Part shown: in pieces, positions 17,833 to 26,896 of the stretch
Numbering within the stretch: the stretch's first letter is position 1
How the letters are laid out: the number at the start of each line of letters is the position of its first letter
Assembly: GCF_031157315.1 (NCBI RefSeq)
Contig: NZ_JAVIFU010000002.1
Coordinates: 62,001 to 126,000, forward strand
Source of the DNA: Paenibacillus sp. LHD-38
GTDB lineage: Bacteria > Bacillota > Bacilli > Paenibacillales > Paenibacillaceae
DNA length: 64,000 nucleotides
Direction of reading: 5' to 3'
Translations under genes and position numbers: made by a program
The notes under the pieces: model-generated
Seen by the model: only the letters and a program-made list of their open reading frames with translations
What the model was told of the DNA's origin: nothing
The model's database searches: none

Positions 17833-18588
17833 TCACGTGTTGAAGCTTAACAATAAAGATTTTACGATCAAGTACCAGCCATCCACTAATACAAAGAGTA
17901 GTAATTTAAAAGGCAATGAGATCATAACCGGCGGCAGCATCATCATCCCCATCGCCATCAACGTACTTGCGACAATCATATCGATGACTAAAAAGGGAAT
18001 GAAAATCATGAAGCCCATTTGAAAAGCCGTTTTGAGCTCGCTAATAGCATAGGCAGGAATTAATACCGTGATCGGAATATCTTCAAAAGAAGCTGGCTTC
18101 TCCGTTTTGGTGTAATTCATGAAGAGCATCAGGTCTTTTTCACGCGTGTGAGAAAACATGAATTTCTTCATAGGCACGGAGGCTTCTTGAAAAGCCTCTG
18201 TTTGCGAGATTTGGCCTTTTAGATAGGGCTGAAGCGCAACCTCGTTTACTTGCGAAAAGGTTGGTGCCATGATAAAAAAGGTTAAAAACATGGCAAGACC
18301 AATGAGCACCTGATTGGGCGGCATTTGCTGCGTTCCAAGCGAGGTTCTTACAAAGCCTAGAACGATTACAATTCTAGTAAAGCTAGTCATTAGCACCATA
18401 ATAGCCGGGGCGACGCTTAAAACAGTTATCAATAGAAGAATGGATAATGCGCTTGAATCAGGTGTTTCTCCATTCCCGTCACCGATATTGATGGATATGT
18501 CGGGCAATGGCTCTGCAAAAACCTGCGTATGTACGAACATCGCAAGAAGCTGTACAGCAACGATTGATATCCACCATTTATTTTTCAT
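17833..18588 (-). CDS. fliP: Flagellar export gate protein FliP
   Basis: 251 aa. An N-terminal signal peptide (about 1-25, ending near QVFA) precedes four membrane segments. Signatures include VLMTSFTRIVIVLGFVR and the C-terminal VLVDGWYLIVKSLL. Five copies form the core of the export gate; FliO assists folding. It overlaps fliO by 11 nt, consistent with coupled synthesis of FliO and FliP. Confidence 0.98.
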   Translation of the reverse strand: MKNKWWISIVAVQLLAMFVHTQVFAEPLPDISINIGDGNGETPDSSALSILLLITVLSVAPAIMVLMTSFTRIVIVLGFVRTSLGTQQMPPNQVLIGLAMFLTFFIMAPTFSQVNEVALQPYLKGQISQTEAFQEASVPMKKFMFSHTREKDLMLFMNYTKTEKPASFEDIPITVLIPAYAISELKTAFQMGFMIFIPFLVIDMIVASTLMAMGMMMLPPVMISLPFKLLLFVLVDGWYLIVKSLLLSFNT

Positions 18589-19219
18589 CGTCCATCAACC
18601 GTTCATTTGATTTAGAGTCATGCAGTAACGATTCCAATTGTTGTTTGCGGTCTGCTTGCTGACTAAGCTTGTTATGTAGCAAATCTTGAAAAGAGGATGC
18701 TTTGTTCCATTGCTCATTTGATGGCTCAGGCTCGTTCTTTTTGTTCCGATCCCTTACCTTATTCAGCAGTTGAGTAACAAGGTCTTTTGACCAAGCTGAT
18801 TCCTGCTGTCGCTCAAGTGAGGCGATAACAGCGTTCACTTGTTCAGGATCATCGAGTTTATCAATTAAAGTAATGTTTTCACTGACACCTACGATATATA
18901 TCCGTCCTGCAATTTCAACGACTTGGAGCGAATTGTTTTGTCCAAGCGCAATGCCGCCGAGCGAACGAAGCGATCGATTCGTTCCCCACATGCGGTTGCG
19001 CTGAGACAGCCATTTAATAACAAAAATAATCAACACGATGACGATGGCTAGCGAGATGATCACCCATACCAAGCTGCCTGCCAGATCCTTTGAACCTGTA
19101 AACACCATCTGTTCATCATTGTTTGCGCTGCTGCCGTCTACAGCAGCAGCCGCAAAACGAGGCCATATCGCCATCCCAAGTGCAGACACCATTGAAATGC
19201 GCGAAGCTATGTTAAACAT
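18578..19219 (-). CDS. fliO: Flagellar biosynthesis protein FliO/FliZ
   Basis: 213 aa. An N-terminal signal-like hydrophobic segment is followed by one strong membrane span (about 49-70, LVWVIISLAIVIVLIIFVIKW). A small SpoA-like cytoplasmic domain (GGIALGQNNSLQVVEIAGRIYIVGV) and a polar helical tail follow. FliO proteins help assemble FliP into the export gate. It starts 12 nt after cheY. Confidence 0.92.
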   Translation of the reverse strand: MFNIASRISMVSALGMAIWPRFAAAAVDGSSANNDEQMVFTGSKDLAGSLVWVIISLAIVIVLIIFVIKWLSQRNRMWGTNRSLRSLGGIALGQNNSLQVVEIAGRIYIVGVSENITLIDKLDDPEQVNAVIASLERQQESAWSKDLVTQLLNKVRDRNKKNEPEPSNEQWNKASSFQDLLHNKLSQQADRKQQLESLLHDSKSNERLMDDEK

Positions 19220-19231
19220 AATATCTAACCG

Positions 19232-19594
19232 TTATCCGAGTGTTTTCTTGATCGCTTCAATTACGCGATCGGCTTGGAACGGTTTGACGATGAAGTCCTT
19301 TGCGCCTGCTTGAATCGCATCAATTACCATTGCTTGTTGACCCATTGCTGAACACATAATTACTTTAGCATTGCCATCAAGCTTTTTAATTTCCTTCAAC
19401 GCGGAAATACCATCCATCTCAGGCATTGTAATATCCATTGTTGTCAAATCCGGTTTTAGTTCCTTGTACTTCTCAACCGCCTGGGCGCCATCTTGGGCTT
19501 CACCGACGACTTCGTAGCCGTTCTTTGATAAAATGTCACGAATCATCATGCGCATGAAAGCTGCGTCGTCTACGATAAGAATGCGGTTTGCCAT
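19232..19594 (-). CDS. cheY: Chemotaxis response regulator CheY
   Basis: 120 aa, a single receiver domain. Phosphorylated by CheA, it binds the FliM/FliY switch to control rotation. Acid pocket D9/D10, phospho-acceptor D54 (LTTMDITMPEMDG), then CSAMGQQ and the conserved Lys in DFIVKPF. Placed between fliY (20 nt upstream) and fliO as in B. subtilis. Confidence 0.97.
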   Translation of the reverse strand: MANRILIVDDAAFMRMMIRDILSKNGYEVVGEAQDGAQAVEKYKELKPDLTTMDITMPEMDGISALKEIKKLDGNAKVIMCSAMGQQAMVIDAIQAGAKDFIVKPFQADRVIEAIKKTLG

Positions 19595-19614
19595 CTTTTT
19601 ATCCTCCTAGGATG

Positions 19615-20877
19615 CTATTGTAATTTTTGAATGCGGTCCCATTGGCTTACGATATCCGTTACGCGAACACCAAAGTTTTCATCGATAACAACAACTTCGC
19701 CTTTGGCAATCAGTTTATTGTTTACTAGGATGTCAACCGGTTCACCAGCTAGCTTGTCCAGCTCGATAATCGAACCTTGTGACAGCTCCAAAATATCTTT
19801 TATCTGCTTCTGGGTCCTTCCTAATTCTACCGTGACCTTAAGCGGTATGTCGAGAAGTAAATTGAGGTTTGTTTCGTCAGGTTGAATAAAGGGCGCATTG
19901 CCAAAATTAGCAAATTGAACAGGTTGTACATTGACATTACGATTAGCTGCATGACCGTATGTATGCGGTCCTGGCGGCTGCATGGACATATCATAGCCAG
20001 CTGCCGGAGTTTGGTACTGTGTAGGCGGCATTTGCTGCATTGGAGGCGCCATATTCATTTGCGGCGGCACAGCGTTCATATAAGCCGCAGCAGCTGTTTC
20101 CTGCATTGCTACAGCTTGTTGCGCCACAGGCGCTGTAGGGGCCGCTTGAGCAGCTGTAACAGGCGCTGGTGCTGCAGCCTCATCTACTACTCCCATTAAG
20201 ATATCAACCATTTGTTTTGCAAATGGAATTGGAAGAAGCTGCATAATAGTAGAATCGATAAGATCGCCAATTGTCAAACGAAACGAAATTTTAATAAACA
20301 AATCTACCGGCGGCAAATGGTCCATGCCATCTCCGTTATTCACATCCAAAATATCAATGCCGGGAGGTGAAATGTTAACGAAACGGTTGAAAATCGTAGA
20401 CATCGATGTGGCAGAAGAACCCATCATCTGATTCATGGCTTCTTGTACCGCACTGATATGAATTTCATTAAGCTCTTCGATAGTAATGTTGTTACCATCT
20501 CCGCCAAGCATCAAGTCAGCAATGATTTGAGCATCCTTTGTTTTAATAACCAAAGAGTTAATGCCTTGAAACCCATCTACGTACTGCACGCTTACGGCAA
20601 CATGCGGTTTAGGAAAAATGTCTGGCAGCTCTTCTTTTTTTACAATGGTGACTTGCGGAGTCGTAATATCGACCTTCTTGCCAAGCAAAGTCGATAATGC
20701 GGTCGCAGCGCTGCCGAAGGTAATATTCCCAATTTCCCCGAGTGCAGACTGTTCCATTTCATTTAAGAAGTCTGAAAGCTGAGATCCGACCTCAGAGGTC
20801 TGTTCCGGTTCCGGCTCACTTACGGATTGACGAAGCAATGCATCAATTTCCTCTTGAGACAAATAGTCTTTACTCAT
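19615..20877 (-). CDS. fliY: Flagellar switch protein and CheY-P phosphatase FliY
   Basis: 420 aa. C-ring component and main CheY-P phosphatase of Gram-positive bacteria. The N-terminal peptide (SQEEIDALLRQ) resembles the CheY-P-binding helix of FliM. Both CheC-type active sites are intact (S-ALG-E-IG-N and S-AVQ-E-AM-N, each followed 22 residues later by P). A long Ala/Pro/Met/Gln linker (about 240-325) leads to a C-terminal SpoA/FliN domain (about 335-420, DIPLKVTVELGRTQKQIKDI). I place the start at the ATG at 20877, which overlaps the fliM stop by 8 nt; an ATG one codon earlier is possible, and a longer upstream frame is unlikely. Confidence 0.95.
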   Translation of the reverse strand: MSKDYLSQEEIDALLRQSVSEPEPEQTSEVGSQLSDFLNEMEQSALGEIGNITFGSAATALSTLLGKKVDITTPQVTIVKKEELPDIFPKPHVAVSVQYVDGFQGINSLVIKTKDAQIIADLMLGGDGNNITIEELNEIHISAVQEAMNQMMGSSATSMSTIFNRFVNISPPGIDILDVNNGDGMDHLPPVDLFIKISFRLTIGDLIDSTIMQLLPIPFAKQMVDILMGVVDEAAAPAPVTAAQAAPTAPVAQQAVAMQETAAAAYMNAVPPQMNMAPPMQQMPPTQYQTPAAGYDMSMQPPGPHTYGHAANRNVNVQPVQFANFGNAPFIQPDETNLNLLLDIPLKVTVELGRTQKQIKDILELSQGSIIELDKLAGEPVDILVNNKLIAKGEVVVIDENFGVRVTDIVSQWDRIQKLQ

Positions 20878-21871
20878 CATAATCTTCTTCCACTCCCTCA
20901 ACGACAATCTCATCTACTTGAACAGCTATCCGATCCTTAACGGAGCCTGGACTGCCAATGAACTTAAGCTTGTCTCCAACTTTAATTTTCAGACCATCAT
21001 TGACCGACTTATTGAGTGAAATGACATCGCCGATATTCAATCCAAGGAATTCTTTTATCGTAAGCGATGATTCACCAAGCTCAGCTACAATCGGAAGCTT
21101 AGCTTTGTTTACCCGCTGCTCCAGAATTTCAACTTCTTCAGGCGCACGAGCCTTCTTCTGCGACACAAACCAATGATGTACAGAAAGTCTGGACATTATC
21201 GGTTCAATGACGACATGGGGGATACATAGGTTAATCATACCTGTGGTGTCGCCAATTTTGGTGCTGAAAGAAATCAGAGCTATCGTTTCGTTCGGAGATA
21301 CAATTTGCATGAATTGCGGATTAGTCTCCAAAGCTTCAAGTCTCGGAGAAATGTCGATGATCGTTTTCCATGCTTCCTGCAAGCTTTCAAACGTTCGACT
21401 AAAAATACGCTCCATGATAATCGTTTCAATCTCAGTCAGGTTGTTGATCTTGGACGGCGCTACACCTTGTCCGCCTAACATTCGATCAAGCATGGCATAA
21501 GCCACGTTTGGATGAACCTCAAGTACCATTCGACCTTCCAGCGGCTCCGCTTCAAATATGTTCAAGATCGTCATCTTAGGAATCGAACGTATAAATTCGT
21601 CATAAGGCAATTGCTCGACCTGCACGACATTTATTTGAACAAATGTGCGAAGTTGCGCTGAGAAATAGGTTGTCAAATATCGCGCGAAGTTTTCATGAAT
21701 CCGTGTCAAGCTCCTAATGTGATCCTTCGAGAACCGAACGGCGCGCTTGAAATCATACAAACTGACTTTGCGTGTCGTCTCTTCCTTTTTTAAATCTTCT
21801 GCATCCATTTCACCGGAATCCAACGCAGCAAGTAGCGCATCTATTTCATTTTGCGATAAAACATCAACCAA
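20870..21871 (-). CDS. fliM: Flagellar motor switch protein FliM
   Basis: 333 aa. C-ring protein that binds CheY-P through its N-terminal helix (VLSQNEIDALLAAL), joins FliG through its middle CheC-like domain (KRAVRFSKDHIRSLTRIHENFARY onward) and joins FliY through a C-terminal SpoA domain (about 250-325). The start is TTG at 21871 with AAGGAGG about 8 nt upstream; a GTG three codons earlier lies inside that ribosome site. Confidence 0.96.
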   Translation of the reverse strand: MVDVLSQNEIDALLAALDSGEMDAEDLKKEETTRKVSLYDFKRAVRFSKDHIRSLTRIHENFARYLTTYFSAQLRTFVQINVVQVEQLPYDEFIRSIPKMTILNIFEAEPLEGRMVLEVHPNVAYAMLDRMLGGQGVAPSKINNLTEIETIIMERIFSRTFESLQEAWKTIIDISPRLEALETNPQFMQIVSPNETIALISFSTKIGDTTGMINLCIPHVVIEPIMSRLSVHHWFVSQKKARAPEEVEILEQRVNKAKLPIVAELGESSLTIKEFLGLNIGDVISLNKSVNDGLKIKVGDKLKFIGSPGSVKDRIAVQVDEIVVEGVEEDYDE

Positions 21872-21908
21872 ATATCTCACCTCCTTCGAGGAATGTCGGC
21901 GTAGTCAG

Positions 21909-22373
21909 TTAAATTTCAGTAATAATAAAGTTTGTGATTTCTACTTTTACCAATTTCCCTTTTGGAATGATTGGAGTAATAAGATTTAATAGCTTAGACT
22001 CAAGCGCATCTTCGCCTTGTGAGCCTTGAAGTTCATCGGCAGTCATATCTGCCAGGGCACGGTTAATGATAGGTCTGACTTCGATCTCGATGATCTTGTC
22101 AAATTCTTCCTTCGCTTTCTTGCCATCCAGCTGGAAAGCAAAGCTAAGCACAACGACATACTCCGGATCTTTCAGGTTTCTTCTGAAATCTTTTAATTCA
22201 GAAGTAACCTCCACTCGCTCATCCGCAGACAAAGCCTTGACCTCAATGGTTTTTGTCTCCGTAGCTTGCTCCTTCGGATCCGCAAAAAAGGATTTAAACA
22301 ATATGATAGCAACAATAGCGATTAATGTGATGGATAATAAAATAGTTATTAACCATGGAATCATTTTTTTCAT
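21909..22373 (-). CDS. fliL: Flagellar basal body-associated protein FliL
   Basis: 154 aa. Single-span membrane protein (MIPWLITILLSITLIAIVAI) with an extracytoplasmic FliL domain (about 50-154) that rings the stators and supports torque. Its ATG overlaps the flbD stop by 4 nt; fliM follows 37 nt downstream. Confidence 0.95.
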   Translation of the reverse strand: MKKMIPWLITILLSITLIAIVAIILFKSFFADPKEQATETKTIEVKALSADERVEVTSELKDFRRNLKDPEYVVVLSFAFQLDGKKAKEEFDKIIEIEVRPIINRALADMTADELQGSQGEDALESKLLNLITPIIPKGKLVKVEITNFIITEI

Positions 22374-22597
22374 GATGAGGGACCCTCCGTTTGCTCACTC
22401 TTCTGGGCCGCCGCAACGAGGCCAATTGCACGAAGATACTGTTGATTAAGCAACAACAGCTCTGCTGTCTTTTCTTTAACGACCAATTTTTTTCCAGTAG
22501 TAAGCGTTATAACAGTATCAGCAGCTTCTTCTATTACTTCAATTAATAATGCATTTATTGTGACTTTTGTTCCGTTTAAACGCGTTACAGTAATCAT
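22370..22597 (-). CDS. flbD: FlbD/SwrD family flagellar protein
   Basis: 75 aa from the ATG at 22597 preceded by GAGGGGGG; a 10-residue longer frame starts inside a hairpin and is unlikely. The family start MITVTRLNGTKVTINALLIE and the LTTGKKLVVKE segment are clear. In B. subtilis the same-position protein SwrD raises flagellar torque and supports swarming. It overlaps fliL by 4 nt. Confidence 0.92.
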   Translation of the reverse strand: MITVTRLNGTKVTINALLIEVIEEAADTVITLTTGKKLVVKEKTAELLLLNQQYLRAIGLVAAAQKSEQTEGPSS

Positions 22598-22618
22598 TAG
22601 TAACCCCCCTCGCACTAG

Positions 22619-22637
22619 GGGAGGCACTAAGCCTCCC
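22619..22637 (-). other. Stem-loop between flgG and flbD
   Basis: Perfect 7-bp stem (22619-22625 with 22631-22637) with a 5-nt loop in the 56-nt gap between flgG and flbD. No U tract follows on the minus strand, so it is more likely an RNA stability or processing site within the operon than a terminator. Confidence 0.5.
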
Positions 22638-22653
22638 GCTCGTTATGACTTAC

Positions 22654-23472
22654 CTATCTTTTTAAATTAACAACCTCTTGCAAGATTTCATCAGAAGTTG
22701 TAATGATACGTGAATTCGCTTGGAAACCACGCTGCGCAACGATCATTTCTGTAAATTCCGCGGTCAAATCGACATTGGACATCTCAAGCTGACCAGAAAT
22801 AATGGCGCCTGTGCCAAGCTCAGGATCACCCGCAAAAGTCATGAAATCTTCAATAGAAGCATCGGGATTAGCATTAGCAGTTACTCGGTACATGTTCCCG
22901 CCAAGCTTCTCAAGACCGCTTGGATTTACGACCTTAGCCACTCCCAGTTGGGCAACGGCTTCGGTGCCGTCAGCCGTAACGCCCATTATCGTGCCATCCT
23001 GGCCAATGGAAAATGCCGTAATCGCTTCATCAAGCACGATTGGCTCCTGATCCACGCTAAGCACAAAATAGCCGTCGCCATTAACAAGCTGTCTATTCGC
23101 ATCCAGTGTAAAGTTACCCGCACGGGTAAGCAGCATTTCAGACTCATCGCTTGCTCTTACGACAAAGAAACCATCTCCGTCAATACGCAGATCAGTCGGT
23201 TGGTTAGTCGTCATCGCGCTGCCAGCAGTATGTACTGTATCAATGGAACCTATGGATACACCTAAACCGATTTGTTTTGCGTTCACGCCGCCGCGTACGC
23301 CTTCCTCAGGTGCGGTAACACCCGCAACTGTTTGACTTAGAATATCCTTGAACATAACGCGGCCTGCTTTAAATCCAACCGTATTAACGTTCGCGATATT
23401 GTTACCAATGACGTCAAGCTTTGTTTGAAAACCACGCATACCGGATACGCCCGAATACATCGATCTTAGCAT
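22654..23472 (-). CDS. flgG: Flagellar hook-basal body protein (FlgE/FlgG family)
   Basis: 272 aa from the ATG at 23472 (AGGAGG upstream); a 22-residue longer frame begins at a weaker site. N-terminal rod/hook helix MLRSMYSGVSGMRGFQTKLD, then the signature IGNNIANVNTVGFKAGR, a beta middle domain with LRIDGDGFFVV, and a C-terminal helix pairing region NVDLTAEFTEMIVAQRGFQANSRII. This position in the operon is called flgE or flgG in different Bacilli; length and sequence fit the short hook/distal-rod type. Confidence 0.93.
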   Translation of the reverse strand: MLRSMYSGVSGMRGFQTKLDVIGNNIANVNTVGFKAGRVMFKDILSQTVAGVTAPEEGVRGGVNAKQIGLGVSIGSIDTVHTAGSAMTTNQPTDLRIDGDGFFVVRASDESEMLLTRAGNFTLDANRQLVNGDGYFVLSVDQEPIVLDEAITAFSIGQDGTIMGVTADGTEAVAQLGVAKVVNPSGLEKLGGNMYRVTANANPDASIEDFMTFAGDPELGTGAIISGQLEMSNVDLTAEFTEMIVAQRGFQANSRIITTSDEILQEVVNLKR

Positions 23473-23588
23473 TTTGGTTATTCCTCCTGGAACATGGATT
23501 AAAAGCTTTGAGCATAAAAAGGATGTATGCACTATCATTAAGCTGCTTCATTCGGTCCACAGCTTGAGGCTTCCTGATAGGTCCAGCC

Positions 23589-23966
23589 TTACGATAAAAT
23601 AATAGCGCTATCGATTTGTGTGAATACGTTGCTCTTCATTTGACCGCCATCCATTGCTGTCACAACTGTGCGGCTTGGAACGTTCACAATCATTGCGATA
23701 TCACGAAAAACGATTAATGAATCCTGAGCTCCCTTTGACGCAGCCTCTTCCACAGCGTTAATAATTTTGGTGAGCGATTCTGGCTGCAATTTAATGCCTC
23801 TCTGCTGCATTCGCACCTCTGCATGATGACTGAACTTAAGAACCTTGGCATTAAGCATATCTTGAAACTCTGTTGACTGCGATGTACGGCTTATGGGCGC
23901 TTTGCTAGCCTGTAGTGGTGTAGACTTCACAGGAAAGATATGACCGATTTTTACGCCATCATTCAT
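23589..23966 (-). CDS. Flagellar operon protein of TIGR02530 type
   Basis: 125 aa, soluble. The conserved core runs from SQSTEFQDMLNAKVLKFSHHA through RMQQRGIKLQPESLTKIINAV to LIVFRDIAMIVNVPSRTVVTA. This matches a family named only for its position between flgD and the hook gene in Firmicute flagellar operons; function is unknown, though a hook-assembly or regulatory role is plausible. It overlaps flgD by 1 nt (stop/start TAATG). Confidence 0.88.
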   Translation of the reverse strand: MNDGVKIGHIFPVKSTPLQASKAPISRTSQSTEFQDMLNAKVLKFSHHAEVRMQQRGIKLQPESLTKIINAVEEAASKGAQDSLIVFRDIAMIVNVPSRTVVTAMDGGQMKSNVFTQIDSAIILS

Positions 23967-24493
23967 TAGCTCTCAGCCCCTTCCCCAGCACTTGCCGAAG
24001 TGGAAGCATCTTTCTCCGCCGAACTTTCGTCCTCTTCTGTTTCTTCTTCTATTTCGCTATCCGTTTCCGAGATAGATGTGACATAATCGAGTGCAACCTC
24101 GGCCCCGCCTACTCGTGCATAAAGGATGCCTTCCTTCGAGATTATGGAGTCAACAATCCCCTTAACGGTAGTAACTTCGCCGGCATCGTCATATTCATTC
24201 CATTCAATCGTTTTACCGATCAGGCTCGATGCTGAACCAATGTTCTGACGCATTAATGTAAGCTCGGTAGACATGTTCATAAGCTGCTCGACAGATGTAA
24301 ATTGCGCCATTTGTGCGATAAAATCCTTGTCCTGAAGCGGCTGCATGGGGTCCTGATTACGCAGCTGTGTGACAAGTATGCTTAGAAATTGGTCTTTTCC
24401 AAGTGTATCTGTGCTTTTTTTGTTAGCTGCGGCCTGCACGTTCGCCTGACTATAGTTAGGCCAAACTACGCGAGTAGAAACGCTATCTGCCAT
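23966..24493 (-). CDS. flgD: Flagellar hook assembly scaffold FlgD
   Basis: 175 aa. Caps the growing hook. The N-terminal FlgD signature is clear: LGKDQFLSILVTQLRNQDPM and KDFIAQMAQFTSVEQL. A small tudor-like segment (about 85-140) follows. The last 35 residues are strongly acidic then Ser/Ala-rich and look disordered, an extension that short Bacillus FlgD proteins (about 140 aa) lack. It lies between fliK and the TIGR02530-type gene. Confidence 0.93.
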   Translation of the reverse strand: MADSVSTRVVWPNYSQANVQAAANKKSTDTLGKDQFLSILVTQLRNQDPMQPLQDKDFIAQMAQFTSVEQLMNMSTELTLMRQNIGSASSLIGKTIEWNEYDDAGEVTTVKGIVDSIISKEGILYARVGGAEVALDYVTSISETDSEIEEETEEDESSAEKDASTSASAGEGAES

Positions 24494-24534
24494 TTCCGAT
24501 CACCTCCGATCATTTTAACAATACTTCTGATCAG

Positions 24535-25905
24535 CTATGCCTTAACGTTTATTCCCCTGCCAAATCCAAGACCTTGAATAGTCACTTGTTCAATCATCTC
24601 AGCTTCAAATATACCGTCGTTTGAGCTCTCTTCGATATTGAATACCTGACGATTAGAACCCTGCTGTTGACTGCTGCCTTGACCTTGATGCTGCTGCGAA
24701 AGCTGCGAGGTGGATTGCCCTTGTGAAACCTCCAGCTTATCTACCATTAATCCCTGCGCCTGGAGCGCCGAGCGCAGTTGAGCCATTTGATTGTCCAGCA
24801 TATCTTTGGCCATCACATTATCGGTTTGGAAGATTGCAGTCAATAAACCGTTTTGCATCGTAATCCGAACATCTACCTGACCGAGATGCTCTGGGAATAA
24901 CATGATCTTCGCCTCGGAAACACCGTTAACCGTTGTCAAATCAAACTTTTGAATGATCATGCCTGTCATAGATTGTGCAAACTCATCCGCAGCGACAAAC
25001 GAAGTCATTGCCGTTGCATTCACAACTAGCGGAGTAATGCCGCGCGTCGTTTCTGGATTGCTTCCGATCTGCAGCTGTGGACTTATCTCAAGTGAGGAAA
25101 CCGCTGCTTCCGATTCTACAGTTTGCTCCATACTATTTGCCGCTGTAGTGGATAGAAAGGCTGGGTGAACCGTTTGTTGTGATAGACGCTGCAAAAGTGT
25201 CCCAACTTCAGCTTGTGGTGCTTGCTGCACGGTAAACAGTTGTTGTGTAAAGGCCGTCGATTTCGTTTGTGACTTTGTTGTATCCACCGTTTCGCCTTCC
25301 AAAATCGCTGTTAACGTATGTAGCTGCTGTGCAACCAAAGCGGATGGTTCCTGTTGATGAATAAGCTTCGAAGTGCCCTGCTGTAGCATGACCTGCACTT
25401 GAATCAATGTATCCTGCAGTTTTGACTTTATATTCGCTGCAACTGTTATTGCTTGTGGTACCGTTAGAGTCCCATCCTCTAAGGAAGATTGCTTATTCGA
25501 TTGTTGGATGACGGGAACCGGTAATCCGAGAAGCGCCAGCAATGCATTCATTTGATCCAGTACATCGGCTAACTGTTGAAGCTGCTCACTATCTTCAGCA
25601 GGAGTTTCGGTCTCATTTGAAGTCGGAGCTTCAAGCTGCTCTAGCAAACCGTCAATGATCGACATGAGATCTGATAACGTAGGAGCAATTTCGGCAGCGC
25701 CGCCTTCGATTGCTGCTTCTTTATTTACAACAGCTACTAAAGGCGCGGTTTGCGCAATTCCTGAATTAGAAGCAGTTTCACCGTTGATTTGTTGCACTAA
25801 TGTTTTTTGAAACACATCACCGCCAGCACTCTTTCCTGCTTGTGTATTTGCGTTCGCCAGTGCTTGCGGCTGCGTTGAGGCAACCTGCGGAACCATCATT
25901 TCCAT
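24535..25905 (-). CDS. fliK: Flagellar hook-length control protein FliK
   Basis: 456 aa from the ATG at 25905 (GGAGG about 8 nt upstream). Molecular ruler exported during hook growth. A long, Gln/Thr/Ala-rich, low-complexity N-terminal ruler region (about 1-330) precedes the C-terminal Flg_hook domain (about 335-420), recognised by IMLFPEHLGQVDVRITMQNG and LRSALQAQGLMVDKLEVSQG, which contacts FlhB. It follows the ylxF-like gene by 48 nt. Confidence 0.94.
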   Translation of the reverse strand: MEMMVPQVASTQPQALANANTQAGKSAGGDVFQKTLVQQINGETASNSGIAQTAPLVAVVNKEAAIEGGAAEIAPTLSDLMSIIDGLLEQLEAPTSNETETPAEDSEQLQQLADVLDQMNALLALLGLPVPVIQQSNKQSSLEDGTLTVPQAITVAANIKSKLQDTLIQVQVMLQQGTSKLIHQQEPSALVAQQLHTLTAILEGETVDTTKSQTKSTAFTQQLFTVQQAPQAEVGTLLQRLSQQTVHPAFLSTTAANSMEQTVESEAAVSSLEISPQLQIGSNPETTRGITPLVVNATAMTSFVAADEFAQSMTGMIIQKFDLTTVNGVSEAKIMLFPEHLGQVDVRITMQNGLLTAIFQTDNVMAKDMLDNQMAQLRSALQAQGLMVDKLEVSQGQSTSQLSQQHQGQGSSQQQGSNRQVFNIEESSNDGIFEAEMIEQVTIQGLGFGRGINVKA

Positions 25906-25953
25906 TTTTCTCACCTCCTTTCAAATTGGGGGTATAGATGGTTAGGAGAACGA

Positions 25954-26865
25954 TTAGCTTCCTGTCATTAATTTCGCGACCATTTGAGCGGTTAGCTTTT
26001 CATCAATCCCAGACATTTCCGCTATAATGGCCGATCTGGTTTCATTATCCACCGCGTTTAGAACGCGAAGGACCTTGCTCGGACTGACTTCCACCATTTT
26101 GATTAACAATTCCCCTGCACTCTTAGCATCCATCGCTGTAAATGTTGCACTCAACTGCTCTTGATCAAGAACAGAGGATGCGGGTTTTGTCACAGGCGTT
26201 TTTAGAGATTCAAGTTTGGCTTGAAGCGCAGCAATCTGCAAATCCTTTGCTTTTACATTATCCTTCAGCTTCATTGCTGCATCCGCAGCCGTCTGAGGAT
26301 TCATTTTCTCCATAATGCGGACCCGGTCATCAGGGCGCATATTCGCGAACACGAGCACCATTTCATCCAAAGTCATGCTTTGCAGAATCGGCGCAGCCTT
26401 GCTTGGCGTAATTTTGGAGAACATGCTGGCTAACTCTTGAATCTTGGCTTGGTATTGCTCGTCCTCAAGCGACTGCTCATCATTCGCGCTCTTCAATTGA
26501 GAGTTATCGTTCTCGAGGTTCTTAACCTCTTGCTCAAGTGAAGTCTTCGTTTGATTGGCTGCGGCAAGTTCACTTTCAATCTCCGTTAGCTGGGCTTGCA
26601 GATCAGCAATCTTAGCGGACATATTCGATGTCTTCAATTCATCATCATTTGTTAACCCGCCTGCAACCTTCGGTTCAGGAAGCACGTCTTTAATGAAAGG
26701 AATTGAATTTCCGGCCTCAAGCATTTTATTGCGAAAATCATTATTGAACAAGGTATACAATACGCCTAGCAGCACGATTGCAAATAATATAGGCGTCATC
26801 AAAAACATAATTCGTTCAAGCGTGCTGTAGCCTTGCTTCTCGTTTTCCGTACCCGCCAATTCCAC
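25954..26865 (-). CDS. ylxF: YlxF/MotE-like membrane protein with MgtE N-domain repeats
   Basis: 303 aa. One membrane span (about 19-41, MFLMTPILFAIVLLGVLYTLF), an extended coiled coil (about 80-145) and two MgtE_N-like helical repeats, about 148-205 (ASMFSKITPSKAAPILQSMT) and 235-303 (SATFTAMDAKSAGELLIKMV). The same architecture occurs in MotE-type chaperones for stator or basal-body proteins. Position between fliJ and fliK matches ylxF of B. subtilis. Confidence 0.88.
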   Translation of the reverse strand: MELAGTENEKQGYSTLERIMFLMTPILFAIVLLGVLYTLFNNDFRNKMLEAGNSIPFIKDVLPEPKVAGGLTNDDELKTSNMSAKIADLQAQLTEIESELAAANQTKTSLEQEVKNLENDNSQLKSANDEQSLEDEQYQAKIQELASMFSKITPSKAAPILQSMTLDEMVLVFANMRPDDRVRIMEKMNPQTAADAAMKLKDNVKAKDLQIAALQAKLESLKTPVTKPASSVLDQEQLSATFTAMDAKSAGELLIKMVEVSPSKVLRVLNAVDNETRSAIIAEMSGIDEKLTAQMVAKLMTGS

Positions 26866-26896
26866 TCACTCCCTCTAGTCGGTAACACGCATCACT

